This document shows, one piece after another, positions 34,055 to 42,194 of a stretch of DNA of 64,000 nucleotides. The stretch is from Crinalium sp049646245. GTDB taxonomy: Bacteria; Cyanobacteriota; Cyanobacteriia; Cyanobacteriales; PCC-9333. The notes beneath the pieces are model-generated. The model ran no database searches. It saw only the letters and a program-made list of their open reading frames with translations, and was not told the origin of the DNA. Position 1 is the stretch's first letter. Every line of letters starts with the position of its first letter. Where the stretch lies: positions 1 to 64,000 of the forward strand of contig JBARVL010000027.1 in assembly GCA_049646245.1 (NCBI GenBank), read 5' to 3'. The position numbers and the translations under genes were made by a program.

Positions 34055-35195
34055 GGGTCAATTTAGCACCAATAATGGCGATGCTTTCGTCGCCGTAGCG
34101 AAATCTTTCGATTTCTCTTATTCCTTTCCAGTCCGACCAAGGCGTTACTGTGTCTCCACCAACAACAAATCCGTTGATGTTGTCTCCCGTGCCATCCGCG
34201 CAGGTTTTTTTTGTATTTAGAGTTGTGGAAATTGTTAAAGGAATCTTTGTGTCGTAACTAAACCCAGTAATTACCCTACCAAAAAAACCTTCAGTGACAT
34301 CATCGTAACCACCCGCTCTGTATCCTCTGATATCGTTAGTAAACGAAGCACTGATAAGATTAGAAACTATACTCGTGCCTACTATGTTGGCGATATATGC
34401 CGCGCCATAATATGGAATTTCTTCATAACTAAAAATTAGTGGCCCACTCCAAAGAAGTCTGGAGCCACTACAAACATACCCATTTACTTTGCTAGACAGC
34501 CCATTGTGCGGAGCGCATTTATCCTCCGTGAGTGAATTAGCGGTAATAGAATGCGTATCGCTGACGTGATCGTAAACAATGCAATCTCTCGTAGAAAGTC
34601 GCGTCGTTTCAAGCAATCCGCCAGCCAGCAAACCTGTGGACGCAGTTCCCATTCCGCCTGCGGGAGAAACCCTGGGAATGTCAAGAAGCATTCCTACCTG
34701 TTGAATCGACTGTTTGGCGTAATCAATTTTATCAATACCTCTGGAATAAAAGCCGTTGTTAATGTTCGTACCACCAACAAACTTTCCAGACTCAGCATTT
34801 CCTATTGTACCTGTATAAAACCTAGCAGTTATAAGGCGAATACCCATTTCAGTAATCGTCTCAGAAGAAAATTTGAATTGATCTATGTAACCACTACTTC
34901 CCCCTTCTCCACGACCTCCACCTAAGTATGCTGCCGTACCTAGAGTGAAACTGCTAGTGACTCGCCTCCCGATTCGGTGTGTAGGCATGAGCAATTGAGA
35001 AGTCTGAATATCACTATTGTTTTGATTAGCGATTTCATTCTGCCCTGCGATACGCCTTGCATGAGCTTGTCGCAAAGCTACGTCACGATCTTGTCTTTCA
35101 GTTTCAGCTATGGCTGCTTCTAGGGAAACTTCACGCCCACCCACTTCTCTTTGAGAAAGATTAAAGTCCAGTGGGTACAGAGATATATTAGGCAT
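33999..35195 (-). CDS. Kelch-like beta-propeller tail protein
   Basis: This protein of about 398 residues has multiple GYxxGG or GG repeats (GLLAGGLLETTRLS, GYRAGGYDDVTEGF, GFVVGGDT) separated by about 50 residues, as in Kelch propellers. The preferred start is the ATG at 35195 because the longer frame begins with TTG inside the preceding gene. It is a good candidate for receptor binding in the tail. Confidence 0.6.
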   Translation of the reverse strand: MPNISLYPLDFNLSQREVGGREVSLEAAIAETERQDRDVALRQAHARRIAGQNEIANQNNSDIQTSQLLMPTHRIGRRVTSSFTLGTAAYLGGGRGEGGSSGYIDQFKFSSETITEMGIRLITARFYTGTIGNAESGKFVGGTNINNGFYSRGIDKIDYAKQSIQQVGMLLDIPRVSPAGGMGTASTGLLAGGLLETTRLSTRDCIVYDHVSDTHSITANSLTEDKCAPHNGLSSKVNGYVCSGSRLLWSGPLIFSYEEIPYYGAAYIANIVGTSIVSNLISASFTNDIRGYRAGGYDDVTEGFFGRVITGFSYDTKIPLTISTTLNTKKTCADGTGDNINGFVVGGDTVTPWSDWKGIREIERFRYGDESIAIIGAKLTHERADQGAVADYGPGFSY

Positions 35196-35199
35196 AGTT

Positions 35200-36915
35200 T
35201 TAATAAAAAACCTGAATCTCAACAGGCATGGTTGTAGAGCAAAGTAAGTACAGTATTTTTCCAGTCAGGTTGAGGCTGTCAGCACTAAATTGATTATTTG
35301 CCCAGAGAGTGCTGTAGCTTCCTGTTACTTGATCGACCTGTCCTGGCTCAAACGAATACAGCAAATCAAACGTTTGTCCTTGCGTATCCTTTCGCCCTTG
35401 AAAGCTAATAGACTTAGTACCATCTGGGATAGCCCACGAGCTTTCTGTCGAAGTGGCTGTGACTACCGCAAATACTGGAGTTGTGGCTAGAGTTGTGGCT
35501 AACGCACTTTCTATTACGTTGGATTCTATTACCTGAAGAGTCGTTGAAATAGATTGCAGGATAGTAGAGTAATCAATGGAACTACCGCCACTACCACCTC
35601 CACCACCACCTCCACCGTTGATTGCTGTAGTTACTGCGTTAATTGCGGTAAGTATAGATTGCAGGATAGTAGAGTAATCAATGGAGCTACCGCCACCACC
35701 ACCGCCACCGTTGATTGCTGTAGTTACTGCGTTAATTGCGGTAAGTATAGATTGTAAGGCAGCAGAGTAATCAACGGAAGTGCCGCCTCCACCTCCACCA
35801 CCTCCAGTAACATTAATATTTATCTGCGCTAATATTGCAGCGATATCATCTAAATAGTTTTGGAAATTATCAATTAAAAATGTGTAAATTGAGTTAGTTG
35901 TTGTGCCAACGGAGTTGATTCCCGTTCCAGCCGCAGTGACGGAAGTATTGATAGCTTGTTGGATGGGAACCATTTCCTCCAAGAGACTACTCAGGGGATC
36001 TCCGCTTTGCCCATTTTGAGTTGTGGCAGCCAACAGCAATGTCAAAGAATTTTCAATAGCTACCAGCCTTGAACTTAAATCTTGCTTAATTTGAGATAGA
36101 TCGTTGACAACCCCCCCCAGTTGTGTACCGACAGACCCACCCAAACTGGTAGAAATAGCAGAAGAGGTAGTAGATAGTGTTAACGCTGTCGCTTGGACAG
36201 CTTCAGCGCTAGTTTTTATGCTATCGACGGTGGTAGAGACTGCTGCTAAAGCACTGGTGTAATTTAATGAATTAACACCAGTGTTGGCGTTTATCTCGTT
36301 TAAAGCATTAACCACACCACCCAGTTGAGAGCCAACAGAAGTTCCTAGACTAAGCTGTAGTGCATCTATGCTTATATTCGTAGTTTGCTGAATAGCAGCA
36401 ATATCGTCAATATATGCAAGTAAAGGCAGAATCGTTTGAGAGAAATTATATAAGCTCGTAATGTAGCTGAGGATTTGAGAAATTTCTGCCGAATTGTCCG
36501 TTGTCGGCGTTGTAGTGCTTCCACCTCCTCCCTCAGTCCCCCCGCCGCCTCCGCCCCCACCTCCCGTAGAAGGGGTGCTGGTGCTGTTTAGGTTGGCTAA
36601 AATCTCTTGAACAGTTCCAGCTACGCCTTGAGTACTGGCTAGCAAGTTATCAATTTGGGACAAAAATGGTAAAGCTTCTTGCCCTATCGTGAGAATTTCT
36701 CCGATAGATGCTTCTAAAAATAACTGAAGTTCACTAACGTCAAGAGCGATCGCTGCAATAACCTGAGCTTGTACCTCAATTAAACGAACTCCAAATCCAC
36801 CATTGATTTGTAATGGACTAATGGCAGGTGTCCAAGCATTTGTTTGCGGGTGAAAAATATCCAGCCGATCATCTGAAGGATTTACGCGAGTAGTTACGAG
36901 TGGTGCAGTTGTCAT
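35200..36915 (-). CDS. Gly-rich repetitive tail fibre protein
   Basis: This 571-residue protein has alternating helical blocks (YSTILQSILTAINAVTTAI) and glycine runs. At least three near-copies of SIDYSTILQSILTAINAVTT plus GGGGGG lie at 35530-35805, and other Gly/Ser-rich stretches lie near 36530-36560. The pattern suits a trimeric fibre with flexible linkers. A hypervariable copy number of the repeat is possible. Confidence 0.6.
   Translation of the reverse strand: MTTAPLVTTRVNPSDDRLDIFHPQTNAWTPAISPLQINGGFGVRLIEVQAQVIAAIALDVSELQLFLEASIGEILTIGQEALPFLSQIDNLLASTQGVAGTVQEILANLNSTSTPSTGGGGGGGGGTEGGGGSTTTPTTDNSAEISQILSYITSLYNFSQTILPLLAYIDDIAAIQQTTNISIDALQLSLGTSVGSQLGGVVNALNEINANTGVNSLNYTSALAAVSTTVDSIKTSAEAVQATALTLSTTSSAISTSLGGSVGTQLGGVVNDLSQIKQDLSSRLVAIENSLTLLLAATTQNGQSGDPLSSLLEEMVPIQQAINTSVTAAGTGINSVGTTTNSIYTFLIDNFQNYLDDIAAILAQININVTGGGGGGGGTSVDYSAALQSILTAINAVTTAINGGGGGGGSSIDYSTILQSILTAINAVTTAINGGGGGGGGSGGSSIDYSTILQSISTTLQVIESNVIESALATTLATTPVFAVVTATSTESSWAIPDGTKSISFQGRKDTQGQTFDLLYSFEPGQVDQVTGSYSTLWANNQFSADSLNLTGKILYLLCSTTMPVEIQVFY
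35530..35805. repeat. Tandem repeats in the fibre gene
   Basis: Three near-identical segments of about 105-115 bp (encoding SIDYSTILQSILTAINAVTT and a glycine run) follow each other. They include exact blocks such as GATTGCTGTAGTTACTGCGT and ACCACCTCCACC. Confidence 0.75.
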
Positions 36916-36940
36916 TGTTTAAACCAGTAAGATAAATTGA

Positions 36941-39184
36941 TCAATACTCAAATAAGTCGATAGCTGTCTCAAGGGAACTGTTAGCCATAATATTCTTATT
37001 ATCTTTCCCTTCTACATTATGGGTAATGATGACTATTTTTTTGTCGTTGCTTTTTTCTACGGCAAACACAACAACGCATTGGAAAGATCGACGACTGTTT
37101 ATCACTGGAGATCGAAAACCGATTGGCTGTGTTCCAGCGTAAAGGGCAACCTGCATTGCGCGAGTAGACCCGCTCTGGTTGGCGATCGCTCGAATTACTT
37201 GTCCTGGCGTAGGCATCGCTAAATTCGGAGCCGACAATAAAGGTAGTTCCCTAAATACAGCACTGGGGCCAGAATATCTTTCGCCAGGTAATTGAACAGG
37301 CGCGTCAAATACATAAGATGGAACCCCTGAATCTACTGCTGGTAAGTGCATAGCAACTGGCACGAAAGCTGTAAGAGCCTGTCCCTGATGCACGGACAAT
37401 CCTTCACCTTGAGTGTGGATGAAAAATAAAGGCGGAGTAATTATTTTTGCGCCATTAAGGAAATCAACCCCGCCTACTCCATTTCCTTGATACTGCGTAT
37501 AGCGCATTTGGAGTTGCCACGACTCTAACGATCTTGGCGGGTAATACACTAGGCAGTTGTAGGTACTACCTGGAGTCGCTTGACCGTATACAGGCTTGTC
37601 AATCCTACCCCTAATATTCTCGATGAAAGCAAAACATCCTTTTTCACTATCAGGTACAACTAATACGCCTGTTCCATCCGCAACGACCGTTATTTTTTTA
37701 TATATATAGTGCAAAGAAGCTGTTGCCGCTCCTTCGATAACAAGAAATTGTTCTCCATTAAACGGTTCGATGTATTCACCTAAGATATTGTCTGGATCTT
37801 GTGTCTGCCCAATTAAAATATTTTCAGGCGAAATGGACGTAATAATACTATTTGTTATTGATGCAGACACCCAGGCTTTTTCTATTTTGTTAAAAGGAAA
37901 TGTAAATCCACTGCCTGCGGGATAAATGATACCAGGGGCAAAAATAACACTATCGCCAGGGCTAACAAGACTGTTTCCGGCATTTGCCGTCCACTGCAAA
38001 GATCCTGTGCCACCCAAATTACTAAAAGAACCTAAACCCGAACACTCAACTCCCCCCAAAGTATAGATTTTGTGATCTGTTTTATCGGCGCTAAAACGAG
38101 TTCCAGAAGGAGAGTTGGTGTTTAACCCAATAGCTACTAAAGATTGTCCATTGCCGTTGTTAATAGTTGTAACTCTAAAGGCTGCAAGATTTTGCAGTAA
38201 TTCTTGATTTGAAAAAAAGATTCTTTGATCGTTGGCAAGACATAAACTACCATTGGGACTTCTGGCGACTTCTCCCGCCTTCCCTGGATTAGTTAAAATT
38301 TGTCCGGTAAATAGATTTTGAACTGTCCTTTTTTGAACATTTTCGCCATTAGGTAGTCCAGCGCAAATATTTGAAAACTTTCTTCGTAAGGCAGTCATCA
38401 AATCTTCTGGCTCTATTTTTTTTGTATTAAAGGTAACGTTGTTACCTACGGACAGGGGTTCTTCGCCTGGATAGCCATAGGTATAGCCTTTGTCTAGAAA
38501 GCGTTTGTATCTATGTAGAGAGAGCAGGGGTAAGATCTCTACAGTTTCTTTTAATACTGGATAGGCTGCATTTACTACTAAGTTAGAGTCAATAGGATAA
38601 ATTCTAAGATTGCTTAATAAAAAACCCGCACTGGTTTTTTGACTTACCAATATTTCGCCTGATGGCGGGAGTGAGGTGACAACACTACCAGGGGCAATTG
38701 GCTCAGTACTAAAAACTAAAGTCCAAAAAGCACGAATACGTTGAGCATTTTCCTTTTGAACAGTGCCAACGACGCTTGAAATTGGATCTTTACTTTGAAT
38801 GTTGACTTGCCCTAGTTCGGGATCTTGAGTTTTTCCAACTTCAGCACAAAATCCCATCAAGCTAACATAATGCGTTTCCTTGTAAAATTCCTGTATATCA
38901 AGGGGAATTGCTGGGATATCGATCAAGGCTTCAAACGTAATTTCTGCGGGATGACTTTTTAATCTAGCAATTCCACCAGAAATTTTAAGGCTTAGGTCAT
39001 TTACAGTTTCAATTATTGGCAGCGATCGCCAACCACTTTGACGATTAGATTGGAATAGCGACAACGCAATTTTTTCAGAAAGACTTAATTCTTCCGCTAA
39101 GACAACCCGCAAATCTTCGGCACTTGCCGGAGGTAGGTATTTAAGCCCTAAGTCATTAATACGCCTATTAAAAGAATTTGTCAC
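36941..39184 (-). CDS. Large tail or baseplate protein
   Basis: This protein of about 747 residues is beta-rich and has no membrane segment if translation starts at GTG 39184. The longer TTG start would add an unlikely hydrophobic leader. No family is recognised. It is the first gene of the six-gene minus-strand tail operon, so it may be a baseplate wedge or upper-fibre protein. Confidence 0.5.
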   Translation of the reverse strand: MTNSFNRRINDLGLKYLPPASAEDLRVVLAEELSLSEKIALSLFQSNRQSGWRSLPIIETVNDLSLKISGGIARLKSHPAEITFEALIDIPAIPLDIQEFYKETHYVSLMGFCAEVGKTQDPELGQVNIQSKDPISSVVGTVQKENAQRIRAFWTLVFSTEPIAPGSVVTSLPPSGEILVSQKTSAGFLLSNLRIYPIDSNLVVNAAYPVLKETVEILPLLSLHRYKRFLDKGYTYGYPGEEPLSVGNNVTFNTKKIEPEDLMTALRRKFSNICAGLPNGENVQKRTVQNLFTGQILTNPGKAGEVARSPNGSLCLANDQRIFFSNQELLQNLAAFRVTTINNGNGQSLVAIGLNTNSPSGTRFSADKTDHKIYTLGGVECSGLGSFSNLGGTGSLQWTANAGNSLVSPGDSVIFAPGIIYPAGSGFTFPFNKIEKAWVSASITNSIITSISPENILIGQTQDPDNILGEYIEPFNGEQFLVIEGAATASLHYIYKKITVVADGTGVLVVPDSEKGCFAFIENIRGRIDKPVYGQATPGSTYNCLVYYPPRSLESWQLQMRYTQYQGNGVGGVDFLNGAKIITPPLFFIHTQGEGLSVHQGQALTAFVPVAMHLPAVDSGVPSYVFDAPVQLPGERYSGPSAVFRELPLLSAPNLAMPTPGQVIRAIANQSGSTRAMQVALYAGTQPIGFRSPVINSRRSFQCVVVFAVEKSNDKKIVIITHNVEGKDNKNIMANSSLETAIDLFEY

Positions 39185-39282
39185 AAGAAATAATACTGAT
39201 AGTAAAAGCAATCATTAACTAATAATCGTACCATTTTGCAGCGAGTAAGATTCTGAGATATCGCTTTTCGATACAAACTTGA

Positions 39283-39291
39283 TGATATACT
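39283..39291 (+). promoter_or_regulatory. Extended -10 promoter TGATATACT
   Basis: This motif copy lies about 12 bp before the GTG at 39303 and 48 bp before the ATG at 39339. Confidence 0.45.
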
Positions 39292-39302
39292 AGATTAGCT
39301 AG

Positions 39303-39947
39303 GTGAAACACGCTATAAATGTTCAGGATGTTACAACGATGGCGATCGCGCAAAAAGCGAGACAGGAAGAGAAAGTAATCACAAGGGCAAGTGCCAGCCC
39401 ACGCTATACGGTGGAAGAGATCAAGAAAATTGTAACAGGTAAAAAAACTCAATCACGCCGACTTCTAAAGAAAGAAAAAGACTATCCTAAATGGCAATAT
39501 CTCAATGAACCAGTAGATGTACTGGAGGTATGCGCTGTTGGGTCGAAATGGGAAGCGCTGATTTGCTATACCTACGATAAAAAACTAGCCGTTGTTTCGG
39601 TTCCTGAAGAGATGTACCCACCTCCACTTGGTAGGTACAGAAATCGGACTGAAATTCCGCCTAGTTGGGCAAGGTATATGTTGCACCTTGATATTGTTTT
39701 ATCTGTCAAGCTGCAATCTCTTACAGAGAGCGAGGCGATCGCGGAAGGCGTTGATCTGAATCCTCCTTATGGAATTCATTGGCATCTAGCCCCCTTTGCA
39801 CTGGACTGCCCTCACGTTGCCAAGTTTGCCGATGAGTGGGATGAGTTACATTGCTCACGCGGACACGGCTGGGCTTACAACCCTACCGTTAGATTAATCC
39901 GTTGGGATGCAATAGAAGAGTATCAGCACACCAAAGAGTACGAATAA
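39303..39947 (+). CDS. ASCH-domain-like phage protein
   Basis: This 214-residue protein has KKIVTGKKTQSRRLLKKE (about 41-58), the GxKTQxRR motif of the ASCH fold. The phage-typical EAIAEGV, FADEWDELH and YNPTVRLIRW follow near the end. ASCH domains bind RNA or modified bases. It directly overlaps the DnaB gene by one base (TAATG), so both are made from one mRNA. GTG 39303 or ATG 39339 may be the start. Confidence 0.7.
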   Translation: MKHAINVQDVTTMAIAQKARQEEKVITRASASPRYTVEEIKKIVTGKKTQSRRLLKKEKDYPKWQYLNEPVDVLEVCAVGSKWEALICYTYDKKLAVVSVPEEMYPPPLGRYRNRTEIPPSWARYMLHLDIVLSVKLQSLTESEAIAEGVDLNPPYGIHWHLAPFALDCPHVAKFADEWDELHCSRGHGWAYNPTVRLIRWDAIEEYQHTKEYE

Positions 39948-41335
39948 TGCCAGAACTTAACGCACCTGATGAATACCGCCCAGATCTTTTACTAAGTCCT
40001 GTTCAAAGCCCTTCACAGCTTACCAATGTTGAAATAGAGGAAGCTGTACTAGGGGGGATTTTATTAGATCCAGAAGCAATTGATCGAGTTATTGATTGGC
40101 TAGCCTCCGAAGTTTTTTATATTCCCGCACACAGATTAATTTACAGAGCTTGTGCTGCCTTACACCTGGAAGGTCAACCCAAGGATTTAATAAATGTTTC
40201 TGCGTGGTTAAAGGATCATGAATTGTTAGAAAAAAGCGGAGGGTTAAATAAGCTAGTGCAGTTGGTAGAGCGGACGGTAAGCGCCGTTAACATTGACGCT
40301 CTTGGACAGCTACTGATAGATAAATATCGTCGGCGACGAATGGTGCTTATCTCTAACGAAATTATGGTACTGGCTTATGACACCCATCGAAGCTGGGAAG
40401 AAATTCTAGCGGATGCTGAGGCAAAATTTGAACTCCTTAAATCTTACGGAACTCAAGGCGAACACCTTGTTTCTCTGGGGGATACAATTGCAGACACCTT
40501 TACTAACATTGAACAAGCTCACGAGGATAAAGGTGTTAAGTCAGCGCTAGGTGTTAAAACCAAGTTTTATGACTTGGACAAGTATATAGGAGGGTTAGAA
40601 AAGGGGAGTTTTGTCGTAATAGGTGGCAGACCTTCAATGGGCAAGACCGGACTGGGAATGAATATCGCCCAGAATGTCGCCGAGCAGGGTTGCCGTGTTG
40701 CAATTTTTAGCTTAGAAATGTCTAGAGATCAACTGGCTACCCGATTACTTGCGACAGTATCAAAGGTAGAATACAACGCTCTTAGATCAGGTGATTTCAG
40801 TGAATCTCATTGGGAAAACATCGCTAGATCAATGGCTTATTTGTCTGAGCTACCTATTTACATAGATGAGCGCGGAGGATTGTCCCTTACTCAAATACGG
40901 ATGGCTTTACGAGATCTCGTTAGCAGGGTAGGAAGCGTGGATTTGGTTTTAATTGACTATCTTCAGCAGATGTCTGAACCCAGCGCCAGCTTCAATGTCA
41001 CGGCAGAAATGACAAAAATTTCAAAAGGTATGAAGCCATTAGCTAAAGAATTCAATACATCTGTTATTGCTTTGTCTCAGTTGAATCGTAGTGTTGAGTC
41101 TCGTACTGATAAGCATCCAACAATGTCCGATTTGCGTGAAAGCGGATCTCTGGAACAGGACGCGGATATTATCTTGATGGTTTACCGCGATGTCTACTAC
41201 CACCCTGGGACACCAGATCCCAATACGACTGAGATAATCATCGCAAAAAATAGAAACGGCCCAGTTGGTGTAGTTAAGTTATTGTTTGACGCAACCTATG
41301 CAACATTCAAGAATTTGACTGCCCCTCGTTCCTGA
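39947..41335 (+). CDS. dnaB: Replicative DNA helicase, DnaB family
   Basis: This protein of about 462 residues has an N-terminal DnaB domain (EEAVLGGILLDPEAIDRV), Walker A GGRPSMGKTG (about 226-235), AIFSLEMSRDQLATRLL, Walker B VDLVLIDYLQQM, and Arg-finger-like SDLRESGSLEQDADIILMVYR. It unwinds the phage replication fork and would be loaded by the initiator at 7811. The ATG at 39947 is preferred over the upstream frame start because it overlaps the previous stop codon. Confidence 0.93.
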   Translation: MPELNAPDEYRPDLLLSPVQSPSQLTNVEIEEAVLGGILLDPEAIDRVIDWLASEVFYIPAHRLIYRACAALHLEGQPKDLINVSAWLKDHELLEKSGGLNKLVQLVERTVSAVNIDALGQLLIDKYRRRRMVLISNEIMVLAYDTHRSWEEILADAEAKFELLKSYGTQGEHLVSLGDTIADTFTNIEQAHEDKGVKSALGVKTKFYDLDKYIGGLEKGSFVVIGGRPSMGKTGLGMNIAQNVAEQGCRVAIFSLEMSRDQLATRLLATVSKVEYNALRSGDFSESHWENIARSMAYLSELPIYIDERGGLSLTQIRMALRDLVSRVGSVDLVLIDYLQQMSEPSASFNVTAEMTKISKGMKPLAKEFNTSVIALSQLNRSVESRTDKHPTMSDLRESGSLEQDADIILMVYRDVYYHPGTPDPNTTEIIIAKNRNGPVGVVKLLFDATYATFKNLTAPRS

Positions 41336-41349
41336 TAATTAACCAAACA

Positions 41350-41422
41350 AAAAAGCCACACTTAATTAGTAATTAAGTGTGGCTTTTCCTTGGAGTACAA
41401 CGTGTTGATCAACACGTTGTAC
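41350..41422. terminator. Terminator and recurrent palindrome (site 5)
   Basis: AAAAAGCCACACTTAATTA and its complement form a terminator (41350-41388) for dnaB. The perfect palindrome GTAC-AACGTGTTGATCAACACGTT-GTAC lies at 41395-41422. Both fall between the converging genes dnaB and 41428-41811. Confidence 0.8.
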
Positions 41423-41427
41423 GAAAA

Positions 41428-41811
41428 TCAATCCTGCAACGGTATCGCAAGTAGAACCCTTGTCTTTACGTCAAAGGCTTTAAGTTCACGAAGGATTCTC
41501 TGAGTCATCGCGATAGATGGAATAGGGGCTGTCTGGAACCCCCAAGATAGGCGGCTGCCTTCTTTTAGCCAACAAGGAATTGCTGGTTTTTTAGTTATTT
41601 CTTGAACAGCCTTAATTATCAGATCTTCATCTCTCGCTCCATACACGAAAACTGCGTACCCTAATCTTGGAGTACTGCATATTGTTATCGGCATCTGCGC
41701 TGGCTGCGTTTTTTGGACGTAAAGATTTACCGCTGGTGTCGTAGGAGAAGCGATCAACCCAGAGAAGGCGATCGCTAATATTGATGTATTCATCTTGTCG
41801 TAATTACGCAT
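41428..41811 (-). CDS. Small secreted-like protein
   Basis: In this protein of about 127 residues the start may be ATG 41811 or 41793. MNTSILAIAFSGLIASPTTPA looks like a signal peptide. The mature part (YAVFVYGARDEDLIIKAVQEI, LRELKAFDVKTRVLLAI) has an alternating strand-helix pattern reminiscent of SPOR-like folds. A TGATATACT promoter copy (minus strand, 41824-41832) lies upstream. A periplasmic role in lysis or superinfection is possible. Confidence 0.5.
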   Translation of the reverse strand: MRNYDKMNTSILAIAFSGLIASPTTPAVNLYVQKTQPAQMPITICSTPRLGYAVFVYGARDEDLIIKAVQEITKKPAIPCWLKEGSRLSWGFQTAPIPSIAMTQRILRELKAFDVKTRVLLAIPLQD

Positions 41812-41864
41812 TTTTATTTTTATAGTATATCATTAAATGTGTTATTTGTGGATTCTTTGAAACT

Positions 41865-42194
41865 ATGAACAATCAAACAATAATCCCGCATCCGCTATCC
41901 GAAAACCTGAAAAAAGCTAGAGGGAAGCATTTTGGCAAATTGATCCGCCAGGTTTACGAGGAAACTTCCCCCGCACTGGTTGAGCAAGCAAAGTTGATAA
42001 TCGCCAGGGAAGGGAATCTCTCAATAATTAGCGTGGGAATACTGGCACTCAAGTTCAATCTCCACTTGAAGCATTGTTTTGAGTTCCTAGAGTGGCAAAA
42101 GATTTTGTCTAGCGGAACATACCAAAGACTGCTTGACAGGGGATTAAAGGCGACTCAAGTGCTAGAAAAAGCCAAAAGCATTGATAACTTCTAG
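41865..42194 (+). CDS. Hypothetical basic protein, 109 aa
   Basis: This helical, basic protein (KLIRQVYEETSPALVEQAKLI, KFNLHLKHCFEFLEW) has a probable helix-turn-helix but no recognised family. It ends convergently with the terminase gene, the stops overlapping by 4 bp. Position next to the terminase suggests, weakly, a small terminase or regulator. Confidence 0.45.
   Translation: MNNQTIIPHPLSENLKKARGKHFGKLIRQVYEETSPALVEQAKLIIAREGNLSIISVGILALKFNLHLKHCFEFLEWQKILSSGTYQRLLDRGLKATQVLEKAKSIDNF

Noticed and set aside
36941..39211. Signal peptide at the N-terminus of the large tail protein
   Set aside because: The hydrophobic LLLSVLFLV comes only from the weak TTG start; the GTG at 39184 is more likely and removes it.
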